Source: Proteus columbae (GTDB lineage: Bacteria; Pseudomonadota; Gammaproteobacteria; Enterobacterales; Enterobacteriaceae). From it: a stretch of DNA of 64,000 bases. Numbering within the stretch: the first letter of the stretch is position 1; every line of letters begins with the position of its first letter. Positions 45,127 through 55,176 of this stretch are shown here, piece by piece. The translations under genes were made by a program, and so were the position numbers. Where the stretch lies: positions 141,370 to 205,369 of the forward strand of contig NZ_NGVR01000028.1 of the NCBI RefSeq assembly GCF_002777965.1, written 5' to 3'. The notes below the pieces were generated by a model. The model did not search any database, had not been told where the DNA came from, and worked only from the letters and a program-made list of their open reading frames with translations.

Positions 45127-47925
45127 TTATTTTTGGGTTGCTGGCGTTAACTTAAAGACCTTTTCATTCTCACCTAACCACTGGCGAGCTACTTGGTTTA
45201 TATCGTTAACACTTAATGCTTTTATAATGGCAGGATCAGTAAGCAAACGCTGATACTGTTGGTCATCAGTTGCAACTTGTGCAAGGGCATCTGTCCAATA
45301 GCTTGCACTGTCATTTACCTGTAAATTTTCAGTTAGCCAGATATTTTTAGCCTCTTGTAACTCTTTATCTGTAATGCCTGACTGCTTAACTTCATTTACG
45401 ACTTTACGAGCAAGAGTAATTAATTCATCTGCACGTTCAGGTGATGCCGTAAAATTTAAACGGCCAGTATAGTAGCTTGTAGGTACTTTCGTTAACATTT
45501 CAGAGAAACCAAGTGAATAAATACCACCTGCTCTTTCACGTAGGTTGAGTCTTAAACGTTGGCTTATTACCGTATCTAGTAAATTTAGCGCTAATACTTG
45601 TTGTTGTGACCATTGAGCAGGTGCCGCATATTGAATGCTAATCATGCTCTTATCACTACTTGCAATAGGATATGTTTTGCTAAACGAGGTAAGTTTAGGA
45701 TTAATTGCGGGATCTGCCCAAAATAGGCGTTGGTCTGAACGCGTTGGCAGGCTCGCAATCCAACGTTCAACAAGAGGTTTAACTTGATTTAGATTAACTG
45801 GACCACTGATAACTAAAGTCATATCAGCAGGTTGCCCTAAAATCATTTGGTTGGTTTGCTGTAATTGTTGGGCAGTAAACTGTTTCCAAGCACCTTGAGG
45901 GGAAACCACTAAACGATCGCCATTTTGATAGCTTTCTTTATTGATGTTATCTAAGAAAGTACGTTCAACAGGTGTTTTTGAAATACCTAATGCCATGGCT
46001 TGTTTTTGCTGCTCTAACTTCTCGCCATTAAACTGTGGAGAAGTCACTTTTAGATGCATTAATGTTAGTAAGGTTTCCAATTCATCAATCGGCGCTTCGC
46101 CACGAAAACCATGGAATAACAGTTCGCTATAAGGGCGTAAACTAATTTGATGTTGCTTGGTAAATAACGCCAATTCACGCGCATTATAATTACCATATCC
46201 ACTTACTTCAGGTAATTTTAATGCCCATTGCACCATACCTAAGCTTTGATTTGTTTCAAGAGAAGAACCGCCCGGAATACGCAGTGAAACTTGAATATTA
46301 TCTTTGAGATAACTGTCATTTTTCACAATCACTTTTACGTTATTGCTTAGTGTCCACTCTTGTGTTTTTTCAATCGGCAGTGATTGCGTTGAAACAACTG
46401 AACCTGTGAGCTTAGGTTTAATATCTAATACAACGGCTTGCGTTTTTAGGGTAAATGCGCCCGGATTTGATTGTCTAATTTCTTGCCAGCGCTGTGCGGC
46501 TTTAGTTGCATTAAACAAATTGGCATCATTATCTGGGCCAATCACAGCAACTCGTGGTGATGACTGCTTTAGATATTGGGCGAAATAAGCTGACAATGTT
46601 TCAGGGGTAACTTTATTGATTAATTGATAGCTTAAATTTAGTGCCTGTTTTTTAGTTTGAATTGGCATATCCAATTCAATAGCAGTAGTGATTTGGTTAG
46701 CTAAATAATCGTGCTCGTAACGCTCTTCGCCAGCAGCTTGTTGACTTAGACGTTTTAACATCGCGTTGCGAGCATTATCTAACTCTTCTTGAGTAACTGG
46801 AACAGAGGCTAGGCGTTGAACCTCTGTAAATAAGATATCTAATGCACCTTGGTAATCATTGCCTTTAGGATGCGCAATCATCAATTGTTGTGAACGACGA
46901 GAGTCTAACATTGCGCCTTGAGCATTGGCGCTAATAGAAGCTATTAATCCATTATCAACGATAGTGGAGAAACGTTGATTTAAAATTGATAGCCATAATG
47001 AATCCATTAAATCTTCATATTGACCTTGGCGACTATTTAAAGGTGCTGGTAAAGTTCGCTGCAAAGTGAACTGTAAAATACGCGAACCTTGCTCTTTGTC
47101 GAAAATCGTTTTAACGAGTAGATCTTTATGATCGATAAAATTGTGCCAAGATGGTGAATCAATCCCTTTATTCTCGCTGTTTTTAGCGTTAAACAGTTGC
47201 TTAATATCGGCAATAGCATCGCCCTGATTAAAGTTACCAACCAGTACTAATGCCATTCTTTCTGGTTGATACCAAGTATCGTAATAGCGCTTTGCATCTT
47301 TCACATCGCCATGTTTAACGATTTCTAAATCGCCAATAGGATCACGATCCAGATAACGGCTACCGTAATAACGTAGTTCTTCTAACTGGCGGTTAATTCG
47401 AAAACCGATACCTTGGCGCAAACGCCATTCTTCAACAATAACGGGGCGCTCTTTATCAAACTCAATAGGGTCAAATGTCATTTCAAATGCCCAATCTGAT
47501 AAGATTTTTAGCCCTGTTTTAATTTGGATCGGGTTTGCATTCGGTAATGACAGCTTATAAGTTGTCGCATTTAAACTTGTTGCGGCATTTACATGACTAC
47601 CTAATTTCATGCCTAGGCTTTCAAGTTGTTTAAAGCCCGTTGTACCCGGAAAATGAGTTGTACCTTTAAATGCCATATGCTCAGTAAAATGTGAAAAACC
47701 GAGCTGTTTTTCATCTTCTTGAACGGAGCCACTTTTTACTAAAAGGCGCATTTCAACACCAGTTTGTGGGCGTTGTAGTAAGTAGACGTCTAAACCATTA
47801 TCTAGCGTAAAATGGCGAACATCAGGACGCAGTAGTAGCGTATTTTTGTCATTTTGATTAGGGGTGCTTGCAGCACAGCCTAAAAGTGAAAGACTGACTG
47901 AAACAATTAATAAATTACGATACAT
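45127..47925 (-). CDS. M16-family zinc protease, PqqL/FusC-like lipoprotein
   Basis: 932 residues from the ATG at 47925 (GGAG eight bases upstream). A lipobox-like LSLLGC puts a lipidated Cys at residue 17. Two M16 units follow: the active one has HFTEH (HxxEH) near residue 75 with a downstream Glu, and the second half is the inactive partner. E. coli PqqL (931 aa) and Pectobacterium FusC are the nearest families known to me; FusC cleaves imported ferredoxin to free iron. It overlaps the end of the ABC transporter gene by 11 nt. Lipidation is a prediction. Confidence 0.9.
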   Translation of the reverse strand: MYRNLLIVSVSLSLLGCAASTPNQNDKNTLLLRPDVRHFTLDNGLDVYLLQRPQTGVEMRLLVKSGSVQEDEKQLGFSHFTEHMAFKGTTHFPGTTGFKQLESLGMKLGSHVNAATSLNATTYKLSLPNANPIQIKTGLKILSDWAFEMTFDPIEFDKERPVIVEEWRLRQGIGFRINRQLEELRYYGSRYLDRDPIGDLEIVKHGDVKDAKRYYDTWYQPERMALVLVGNFNQGDAIADIKQLFNAKNSENKGIDSPSWHNFIDHKDLLVKTIFDKEQGSRILQFTLQRTLPAPLNSRQGQYEDLMDSLWLSILNQRFSTIVDNGLIASISANAQGAMLDSRRSQQLMIAHPKGNDYQGALDILFTEVQRLASVPVTQEELDNARNAMLKRLSQQAAGEERYEHDYLANQITTAIELDMPIQTKKQALNLSYQLINKVTPETLSAYFAQYLKQSSPRVAVIGPDNDANLFNATKAAQRWQEIRQSNPGAFTLKTQAVVLDIKPKLTGSVVSTQSLPIEKTQEWTLSNNVKVIVKNDSYLKDNIQVSLRIPGGSSLETNQSLGMVQWALKLPEVSGYGNYNARELALFTKQHQISLRPYSELLFHGFRGEAPIDELETLLTLMHLKVTSPQFNGEKLEQQKQAMALGISKTPVERTFLDNINKESYQNGDRLVVSPQGAWKQFTAQQLQQTNQMILGQPADMTLVISGPVNLNQVKPLVERWIASLPTRSDQRLFWADPAINPKLTSFSKTYPIASSDKSMISIQYAAPAQWSQQQVLALNLLDTVISQRLRLNLRERAGGIYSLGFSEMLTKVPTSYYTGRLNFTASPERADELITLARKVVNEVKQSGITDKELQEAKNIWLTENLQVNDSASYWTDALAQVATDDQQYQRLLTDPAIIKALSVNDINQVARQWLGENEKVFKLTPATQK

Positions 47926-49624
47926 ATTCGCTAGCTCCAGCAGGTTGAGAGGAGGATACGATAGGGGCTTTGAGTGAAAGCACATTATCTGCAATCACAT
48001 GTGTAAAGCGCTGGTGGCTGACTAAGGCAATACCTGCGGTTGGCAGATGTTGTTTTAGCAACTTCAACATGTTTAATGCATTTTGTTCATCAAGTGCTGA
48101 TGTGGTTTCATCTAATAAAATAAGCTCTGGTTTATTGAGTAATAAACGGGCGAAAATAAGGCGTTGTTGCTCACCACCGGATAGACGTGTTGTCCAATCA
48201 GTTTCCAGTGAAAGTTGATTTTTTATTTTGTCTAAGCCGACCAAATGAAGCGCTTCTTCGTACTCCTTAGCGGAGAATTGATTAGGCTGACAAGGATAAG
48301 CGAGCAAATTATCTAAACGCGCAAAAGGCAGATACATACGCTGTGGGATCCAACACACATTTGGCGAGCGTTGAATTTCCCCTTTGAAATAAGGCCAATG
48401 TCCACTTAATGCTCTAAGCAGTGTTGATTTACCTAAACCAGAACAACCTTCGATAACGGTTAATTCCCCCGCTTTTACAGAGAAGTTAATATCTTGGATT
48501 AACAGGCTGTCATCTTGCATAAATAGAGAAAGATTGGCCTTCAGTTTAGTTTGTTTATCATTTAGATCAGCGACTTCTGGCTCATGATCGTGCTCTAAAA
48601 GTACCACGAAATTATAAAGACGCGTCACCGTTGCTTGCCATGCTGCAATCTCTTTATAGGAGAAAATAAACCAGCTTAATGCGCCTGCAACACTAGAGAA
48701 TGCTTGTCTCAACTGCATTAATCCCCCTAGCATTAATTCACCAGCAAGGAATTTAGGTAGGGCAAAAATAATTGGTGCCATTGCAGTAGCTTGTTGGTAG
48801 CCCACTGTAAAGAATGAAAGATTTCTTTCGTAGCGAATAAGGTTATTCCAGTTATGAATAACACCTAAAAAACGACTCATTAATTCGTTACGATCACTGA
48901 TTTCACCACGCTGACCTGCAATCGCATCGCCATGTTGTTTACGGGTGATGAGTGCGGTACGGTAATCCGCTTCTTTGCGCTGTTTATCCATATTAATTTT
49001 ACGCAATGGCGAACCAATTAATTGCGTAATGGTGATCCCAATAATGGTATAGATAATACAAGCCCAGAACATGTAGCCAGGAATTGTCCACTCGCTACCA
49101 CCTAATGTGAAAGAAATAGCGCCAGACAGAGACCAAAGAATAGTGGCAAAAGAGATAAGCGTGAGTAACGAGTGCAAAAATGTCACGGTTAAACGCATTG
49201 TTGATTCGATCAGTAAACGAATATCTTCTGCAATACGCTGATCTGGGTTATCAGGTTCTTGAGAAGTGAGTCTTAACATGTAGTGTTTACTGTTTTTTGA
49301 TAACCAGCGATCAAGCACTTGTTCAGTCATGCCTTCTCGCCAGCGAATTACCATTTTTTGGCGTAAGAAATCGCCCATTACTACCACAGTAATTAATCCC
49401 GCAATAATAATCACAAATTGTTGAAGAAGTTTGTAGAGCGCTTGTCCATCAAGTTGTTGTAATGCGTTATAAAAATCGCCATTCCATTCATTCATTTTGA
49501 CGTTAAACCAAACCGATGACAGGGTTAAGGTTAACGAGACAATCAATAGAAACCAGCAGTAGAGGGCGGCACGCCGCCCCCAAAAAGGTGAAACTAAATA
49601 GAAAAATTGTTTTATTGTTTTCAT
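47915..49624 (-). CDS. YddA-like SbmA/ABC transporter (FusD-like)
   Basis: 569 residues. Six membrane helices of the SbmA/BacA type (first ~330 residues) joined to an ABC ATPase with Walker A GCSGLGKST, signature LSGGEQQR and Walker B LILLDETTSALD. In E. coli YddA is encoded beside YddB and PqqL, and Pectobacterium FusD has the same architecture. Likely exports or imports peptide fragments across the inner membrane; the direction is not established. Between the receptor gene (63 bp gap) and the protease gene. Confidence 0.9.
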   Translation of the reverse strand: MKTIKQFFYLVSPFWGRRAALYCWFLLIVSLTLTLSSVWFNVKMNEWNGDFYNALQQLDGQALYKLLQQFVIIIAGLITVVVMGDFLRQKMVIRWREGMTEQVLDRWLSKNSKHYMLRLTSQEPDNPDQRIAEDIRLLIESTMRLTVTFLHSLLTLISFATILWSLSGAISFTLGGSEWTIPGYMFWACIIYTIIGITITQLIGSPLRKINMDKQRKEADYRTALITRKQHGDAIAGQRGEISDRNELMSRFLGVIHNWNNLIRYERNLSFFTVGYQQATAMAPIIFALPKFLAGELMLGGLMQLRQAFSSVAGALSWFIFSYKEIAAWQATVTRLYNFVVLLEHDHEPEVADLNDKQTKLKANLSLFMQDDSLLIQDINFSVKAGELTVIEGCSGLGKSTLLRALSGHWPYFKGEIQRSPNVCWIPQRMYLPFARLDNLLAYPCQPNQFSAKEYEEALHLVGLDKIKNQLSLETDWTTRLSGGEQQRLIFARLLLNKPELILLDETTSALDEQNALNMLKLLKQHLPTAGIALVSHQRFTHVIADNVLSLKAPIVSSSQPAGASEYVS

Positions 49625-49687
49625 TGCTTATTGGTCATATTTTTATTGTATATCGACTTGGTTGCTCACATTAACTTCGTCAATTTA

Positions 49688-52429
49688 TTAATAGTCGTAG
49701 CTAACTTGTAACCAGAACTGACGGCCTGGCTCATAAGATTTGTAATCGTTGTTTTGGTAAGTGAAGTAATCAGCAACATTTTTGGTGTTAAGAACATTAT
49801 TCACTTCAACAGAAATACCGACACCATAAGCAAATTCAGGTTTCCAACCCAGTTTGGTATCCCAAGTAAAACGGCTACTGTAATTACGTTTTTTGTATTC
49901 AAATAATGGGCCATATTCACTTGGTTTTGGTGCACCATTATTGACTTTCTCTGCTTGTGAACGAGCACCATTCCATTGAAGGCGGTTATACCAAGTCATA
50001 TCCCAATCATCCCAAACGCTGGTTAATTCTGCGGTGACTTTTAATGGTGAGTTAAAATTGCCAGAAGGTAAGTCTTTGGCATTGATGATTTTTCCGTCAT
50101 ACCAAACTTTGTCATAGTTCATTCCTTGTGAACTAGGATCAAAATTGGCATAACCAGAATCTTTAGGAGTATTGGTTTTGCTTTGCTGCCAGCTAATAGA
50201 AGCATTAAAAACATGGTCTGCTCGAGCTAATTCCCACGGCTGACTATTTTTCACAGAAAGCGTTACAGTATCGTGAGTACTACGTCCATTATTATTGAAA
50301 TGACGAATTCTTATTTTATCTTTGTCATTTGGGTATTTTGTATCACTACGGACTTCGTCACGACCTTCACGATGAACGTATTGCAAACGCCAAGTGGTGG
50401 AAGCAATTTCTTGTTGCAAACCTAAGGTTATTTCATCGTTATATGGCGTTTTTAACGAATCAACGCCTTCAAAGTCAGTGCGGTTTTCCCAATCATTTGG
50501 ATTGTTGTTATCACAAGAGAAGTAGCAGTGTTGTAAGCCTGCATTCTGTGCGCCATACAGTGCGTAAGTCAGCATTGAACGACCGTAATAACGGTTTACA
50601 CCACCAATAATTAAGGTATCACCTGTCCCCCAAAGATCATAAGTTCCACTTAAACGTGGAGAGATATTATTTTTTTGAACAAAATCATCGCGATCTAAAC
50701 GGATACCCGGACGTAATGTGAGGCGTTTATATTGGATATTATCGTCGAGATAAATAGCGTAGTTAGTATATGAAGCATCATATGTGCCCGCTAAGAAACG
50801 CGTTGTTTGCTGCAATGAACCCATCCACTGATCATCCCATGTGGAACCTGTATAGGTGTAGTTGTAATAGGTTTTATCGCGAATATAAGAGCCTTTAGTT
50901 CGGCTAATTTCAAATCCGGTCGTTGGTTGGTGACTCACAGCACCCCATTCAACAGGGTTAAATCGCATAATACTTTTTGCGTTATAGGTTTCTTGTTTAC
51001 TTTTTAGATCACCTTGGCCACCACTGCTAACCTGCTGTGGATTTTGCCAATCAGTATAATCTTTAATGGTGACAAAGTAGTCTTGATCATTAGAACGCTT
51101 ATCTTCAAGGTTTTGATAACCCGCTGTTAATTCTAATGAACCAAGATCAAGTTGGTGTTTATAAAGTGCGGTAAAACTCAAACCATTATGTTCGTTGTCA
51201 TAACCTGAGTTATAGACAGAGCCTGAGAATAAATAACTATTATAACGAGCAATATTACTCGACAAATCAAGAGATTGTTTCTCTGAAATATCCCATGAAT
51301 ATTTAATAAAATAGTTATCTGATGTTCGAGTTTGATCTTTGTAATGAGGTGATTGCTCAACTTGTTCTAACTGACCATCTGGAGTCAGGATAATTCCACC
51401 TTCTGCACTTATCATCATCGGGATCGTTGATTCACGACGAGATGCAGAGAAAATAAGTCCGGTGTTGTCTGTTAATCCTGTTTCAAACCAACCACCAAAG
51501 TTTTGTTTATCATATTTTTTCTGGAAACGAGCTGGGTTACTAAAATCATTGTTTGCTGTATCAAAATTTAGTTTTGGATCGGTGAAAATATTGTTCCAGC
51601 TTGAACGTGTTGTACGATAATAGGCGTTAGCATGGGTTTCACCAGACCAACGACGACTTTGTACTTCAACAGTTCCCCCCGTAAATCCACCGAATTCGAC
51701 AGGAATATTGTTATCGTAAACTGCAACGCTATCAATTAAGCGACTATCAAGGTACATCCCTTGTTCGTCACTACTAATGCGTGTATTGGTTTCACCTAAA
51801 CCAGAGTTGGCAGGGTCAAAGTCGTTGTTAAAACTCACACCATCAAGTTTATAGGAGTTTTGATAACTACTAGAGCCGTGAATAGAAATACGTGAAGGTT
51901 TAATTTCACCCTGATTCATTGATGTGCTGTCGTTATTGGAAAATTGCACCGCAGGGTTACTTTTTAGTAAGTCAGTAACGTTTCCATCACCTGTATTACG
52001 CTGTTTTATCTCTTCTGAGGTGATGTATTGTGGTGCTGAAACCACATCCGTAGCTGGATGATACGTACTGCCGACACCAGTTACTTTAACTTCAGGAATA
52101 ACAATCGCGTTAGCAGTGGCTAGAGGGCGAATAACAAATCCACTACCTTGTGGAATAATTTCTAATCCACTACCAATTAAGACTTTTTGTAATGCAGTTT
52201 GGGTTTCAAATTGACCTGAAAGTGCTGGAGCACGAAGGTTTTTAACCGAATTTGCATCGAATAAAATTTGTACTTGTCCTTGTTTTGCAATAGCACTTAA
52301 TGAATCAGCTAAAGACTGCTCTGGTAAAGCGACTGAAACTGTGGATGCATAAGCGCAAGGTGCAGCAATAGTGGTACTTATTAGCAACGCTAGTAAAGAC
52401 CTCTTAAGGGTCCCTTTTTTGTTATTCAT
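49688..52429 (-). CDS. TonB-dependent receptor, YddB/FusA-like, with N-terminal STN signalling domain
   Basis: 913 residues from the ATG at 52429. Signal peptide to about residue 29 (APCAYAS), then an STN domain (about 30-105: ALPEQSLADSLSAIAKQ and related), then a plug (from ~ITSEEIKQRNTGDG to residue ~260) and a 22-strand barrel ending in the aromatic WLQVSYDY. The plug region closely resembles E. coli YddB (SNPAV, ISIHGSS, YLDS, NIPVEFG). YddB in E. coli lacks an STN domain, so the extra domain here fits a signal to the FecR protein. Upstream in-frame ATGs at 52435 and 52507 are less likely starts. Confidence 0.93.
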   Translation of the reverse strand: MNNKKGTLKRSLLALLISTTIAAPCAYASTVSVALPEQSLADSLSAIAKQGQVQILFDANSVKNLRAPALSGQFETQTALQKVLIGSGLEIIPQGSGFVIRPLATANAIVIPEVKVTGVGSTYHPATDVVSAPQYITSEEIKQRNTGDGNVTDLLKSNPAVQFSNNDSTSMNQGEIKPSRISIHGSSSYQNSYKLDGVSFNNDFDPANSGLGETNTRISSDEQGMYLDSRLIDSVAVYDNNIPVEFGGFTGGTVEVQSRRWSGETHANAYYRTTRSSWNNIFTDPKLNFDTANNDFSNPARFQKKYDKQNFGGWFETGLTDNTGLIFSASRRESTIPMMISAEGGIILTPDGQLEQVEQSPHYKDQTRTSDNYFIKYSWDISEKQSLDLSSNIARYNSYLFSGSVYNSGYDNEHNGLSFTALYKHQLDLGSLELTAGYQNLEDKRSNDQDYFVTIKDYTDWQNPQQVSSGGQGDLKSKQETYNAKSIMRFNPVEWGAVSHQPTTGFEISRTKGSYIRDKTYYNYTYTGSTWDDQWMGSLQQTTRFLAGTYDASYTNYAIYLDDNIQYKRLTLRPGIRLDRDDFVQKNNISPRLSGTYDLWGTGDTLIIGGVNRYYGRSMLTYALYGAQNAGLQHCYFSCDNNNPNDWENRTDFEGVDSLKTPYNDEITLGLQQEIASTTWRLQYVHREGRDEVRSDTKYPNDKDKIRIRHFNNNGRSTHDTVTLSVKNSQPWELARADHVFNASISWQQSKTNTPKDSGYANFDPSSQGMNYDKVWYDGKIINAKDLPSGNFNSPLKVTAELTSVWDDWDMTWYNRLQWNGARSQAEKVNNGAPKPSEYGPLFEYKKRNYSSRFTWDTKLGWKPEFAYGVGISVEVNNVLNTKNVADYFTYQNNDYKSYEPGRQFWLQVSYDY

Positions 52430-52538
52430 TCTCATTTCACCAATCCCATTCACTAACTTAATAATTGTTGTTACTAGGGAAGAGGGTGAAATGAGAATTA
52501 TCCTCACCTGTAAAAAAGAATATTTTTCATATTTATTC
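52430..52538 (-). promoter_or_regulatory. Receptor promoter region with a Fur-like element
   Basis: 109 bp between fecR and the receptor gene. On the minus strand a GATAATTCTCATTTC element (about 52490-52504) partly resembles a Fur box. A sigma-FecI-type promoter would be expected here but no clear match was found. Confidence 0.35.
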
Positions 52539-53567
52539 TTATTTGTTGATAATTAACGCATTATTTTTATCGGTGAAAACAACATTAACCGGCAATATAA
52601 GTGGAATTGCGGTAATAAAGTCTTTGGCATCATTTATGTTAGCGATCCCTGAGACTTTCATTTTGGCAATTTCGGGGGAGGAAATTTGAATATTGATATC
52701 AAGATAAGGTTTGAGTTTGGTTATCACTTCATTCAATGGGCGCTCAAAGAAATGCAGTTGACCAAAACGCCAACTTCCCACGGAATCAATATTGACCGAA
52801 GAGATAACAAAACTATCGCTGGCTAATTTACTTGTAGCCTGAGAGCCTGCGTACAAATAGGCTGGAGAAGATTTTGGTGTCGCTTTTACTTCGACGATCC
52901 CTTCATGGACAGCAACGTTTATTTGATTGTTATCATAGCGACTAACGTCAAATTCAGTGCCAACAACTTTAATTAATCGGGTATCAGCATGAACATAAAA
53001 AGGGCGATACGGATTTGATTTTACCTTGAAATAGGCTTGTCCTTTATCTAGCCATAATCGTCTTTCTTCTTGCACATAAGCCACTCTTACCTGTGTATTT
53101 CTGTCTAAATAGACTTTAGAACCATCAGCTAAGGTCATTTCTTTCGGTAAGTCGCTGGTTGCAAGCGTCATATTATCCATCATTAATGCAGGTAAATGAC
53201 TATAAGGGAGATATAAAACAGTGAGTAAGCAAAGAGTCGCTGTAGTGTGGATCATCGGGCGCCAAAGCGAGTACTTTTTCTTCTCAACTGTGGCTATTGT
53301 TGGTCGTGGTAATGCATCGCATTGACGCCAGATCCCTGCAATATCTTGATACGCTTGCCGGTTTACATCATTTTCTATCCACACTTTAAACGCTTGGCGT
53401 TGTTTTGGGGTCATCCTTTGACTGTGTTGTTGAGTGAACCAAAGAGCTGCTTGCTCATCTGGCGATCCATTGAGTAATTCATCATCAGTCTCCAAAAAAA
53501 AGGAGTCTAGATCCTCATCTGTGTGAGGTTTAGTTTCCGGTATATTTTTTTCCGGCTTACTCATCAT
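52539..53567 (-). CDS. FecR-type anti-sigma factor/signal transducer
   Basis: 342 residues from the ATG at 53567 (AGGAG about 10 bases before). Tryptophan-containing cytoplasmic N-terminus (DUF4880-like, AALWFTQQHSQRM...RQAYQDIAGIW), a membrane helix near residue 115-135, a periplasmic FecR domain, and a C-terminal STN-like segment. FecR proteins read the ligand-bound receptor and control the ECF sigma factor. Starts within the last codons of the sigma gene, an overlap of 11 nt. Confidence 0.92.
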   Translation of the reverse strand: MMSKPEKNIPETKPHTDEDLDSFFLETDDELLNGSPDEQAALWFTQQHSQRMTPKQRQAFKVWIENDVNRQAYQDIAGIWRQCDALPRPTIATVEKKKYSLWRPMIHTTATLCLLTVLYLPYSHLPALMMDNMTLATSDLPKEMTLADGSKVYLDRNTQVRVAYVQEERRLWLDKGQAYFKVKSNPYRPFYVHADTRLIKVVGTEFDVSRYDNNQINVAVHEGIVEVKATPKSSPAYLYAGSQATSKLASDSFVISSVNIDSVGSWRFGQLHFFERPLNEVITKLKPYLDINIQISSPEIAKMKVSGIANINDAKDFITAIPLILPVNVVFTDKNNALIINK

Positions 53568-54105
53568 TCGTGCATTTCTCCTGTCCTGCATCGACATATC
53601 TTTTGCAATGTAATAGGGCAGCCGCAATATGTTTTTCCACCATGCTAATTGAGATTTCCATTTGCTCTGCAATTTCGCTTTGTGATAGTCCATCAAAACG
53701 ATAAAGAATAAATGCTTCTCGACGGCGTGGAGGTAATGTTTCAATTGCTTCGCTAAGTAGATCTAAACGCTGTTGATGCTCAAGGACATATCCCGGATCA
53801 AGCTCCGTGGTATAACTTTGAGCGGCGTCATCTAGTTCACAATCATCCTGATAGATATTTTTTTGCTTTTGATTTTTTCTCCAATGGTCAATCAAAACGT
53901 GGTTCGCTATTTTAAACAGAAAAGCACGCTGCTCTTGCACAGGTGTTTGTTCTTTTCTGTTTAGCCATAATGTAAACACATCTTGAGACAAATCATCTGC
54001 ATCATGGTAATTACCCGTACGTTTGTGGAAAAAACGCACAAGTTGTCCATAGGTTGATTGATAGGCACAACTAATTTTTTGTGCCAATGATTTATCGCTA
54101 GCCAT
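53557..54105 (-). CDS. FecI-type ECF sigma factor
   Basis: 182 residues. Sigma-70 region 2 (YHDADDLSQDVFTLWLNR, residues ~31-50) and region 4 (LPPRRREAFILYRFDGLSQSEIAEQM..., residues ~123-150) are clear; no region 1 or 3. Group IV iron-starvation sigma. With fecR directly after it, it should transcribe the receptor operon when the ligand is bound outside. Confidence 0.95.
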   Translation of the reverse strand: MASDKSLAQKISCAYQSTYGQLVRFFHKRTGNYHDADDLSQDVFTLWLNRKEQTPVQEQRAFLFKIANHVLIDHWRKNQKQKNIYQDDCELDDAAQSYTTELDPGYVLEHQQRLDLLSEAIETLPPRRREAFILYRFDGLSQSEIAEQMEISISMVEKHIAAALLHCKRYVDAGQEKCTNDE

Positions 54106-54276
54106 AATCTCTGGTGTCTAAAAAAGAGTGAAATAATAAGCTCTTACTGCTTCTCATGCGAACAAGTTATGATAATTATCAAGCTAATTTTTTATTGTAT
54201 TATTAATAATAAGCAATATCATTTGTGTTTATATTATGCCTATAATTCACAAGAAAGAAAATCAGAGGCAAGAATT
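54106..54276. promoter_or_regulatory. Divergent sigma/TonB promoter region with a Fur-like palindrome
   Basis: Contains TGATAATTATCA (54170-54181) in an AT-rich setting, 65 bp before the sigma gene and 95 bp before tonB. It matches the core of the Fur consensus and could repress both directions in iron-rich cells. Confidence 0.5.
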
Positions 54277-55074
54277 ATGAGTAGTATGTCGGCGACTTTT
54301 TCACGCCGTGGGTCATTTTCTATTGGTGGATTAACCGCCAGTATTTTATTTCATGCAACGTTAGCTGTTGTCGCTATTGGCTGGATAACATCTAAAGATG
54401 AACGCTATGGCGTTTTACCACCTGCGATGACAATGGATCTTGGTATTTATCAGTTAGCTCAAGCGGAAACAAAAGATCTTCCTGTTGGGCCAGAGAAAGT
54501 CATGTCTGTTCCTGAACCGGCAGAAACAGAACCAGAGCCTGTGAAAGAAGTGTTAGATTTACCTAAAATGCCTGTGGTTGAACAAGGCTCTTATGAGCGT
54601 ATTCCAGAAAAACCGAAAGTAAAACCCGTGGTAAAACCAAAACCAGTTGCGGTGAAAGTACCAGATGATCTTCCTGTTTCCGAATCCCCTTCCGAAGCAA
54701 CGAGTGCACCTATTTCAGGTTCAAATGCAACCAGTAGCGCATCATTTAATAGTATGTCTTCCTCTTCCGTTAGTGGACAACTAACTTGGGAAAGTTTGAT
54801 TCATAGCCATATTGAGATGTATAAACGCTATCCAAGAACGGCGATACGTTTTAAAGCGACAGGGGTAACACAACTGGCGATTTTGTTGAATGGAAAAGGG
54901 GAGTTGTTAGAAGTGAATATTCAAACCTCATCGGGAAATCGTCTTCTTGATAAAGAGGCATTAAATACGATTAAGCGTGCATCACCTTTTCCCGCGCCTG
55001 AACAGTATCGTTTAAAAAATGGAACGATATTATTTACTGCACCAATTAGTTTTGACTATCGGCAGAGCAGTTAA
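54277..55074 (+). CDS. TonB-family energy transducer (FusB-like)
   Basis: 265 residues from the ATG at 54277 (GAGG eight bases upstream). N-terminal membrane helix (about 19-38), a Pro/Glu then Pro/Lys-rich spacer (about 70-135) that can cross the periplasm, and a C-terminal TonB domain (RYPRTAIRFKATGVTQLAI...). It should energise the receptor encoded on the other side of the shared promoter region. No exbB/exbD nearby, so the general ones would be used. Confidence 0.93.
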   Translation: MSSMSATFSRRGSFSIGGLTASILFHATLAVVAIGWITSKDERYGVLPPAMTMDLGIYQLAQAETKDLPVGPEKVMSVPEPAETEPEPVKEVLDLPKMPVVEQGSYERIPEKPKVKPVVKPKPVAVKVPDDLPVSESPSEATSAPISGSNATSSASFNSMSSSSVSGQLTWESLIHSHIEMYKRYPRTAIRFKATGVTQLAILLNGKGELLEVNIQTSSGNRLLDKEALNTIKRASPFPAPEQYRLKNGTILFTAPISFDYRQSS

Positions 55075-55142
55075 TTAAAATATTAGATAAAAGTATAATA
55101 ATAAAAAAGTAATTATAAAATTATTATACGTATTAGCATAGA

Positions 55143-55176
55143 AACTAAAAAACCACCTTTTGGTGGTTTTTTAGTT
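55143..55176. terminator. Bidirectional terminator after tonB
   Basis: 15-bp stem AACTAAAAAACCACC/GGTGGTTTTTTAGTT around TTTT. Works on both strands. Confidence 0.93.
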
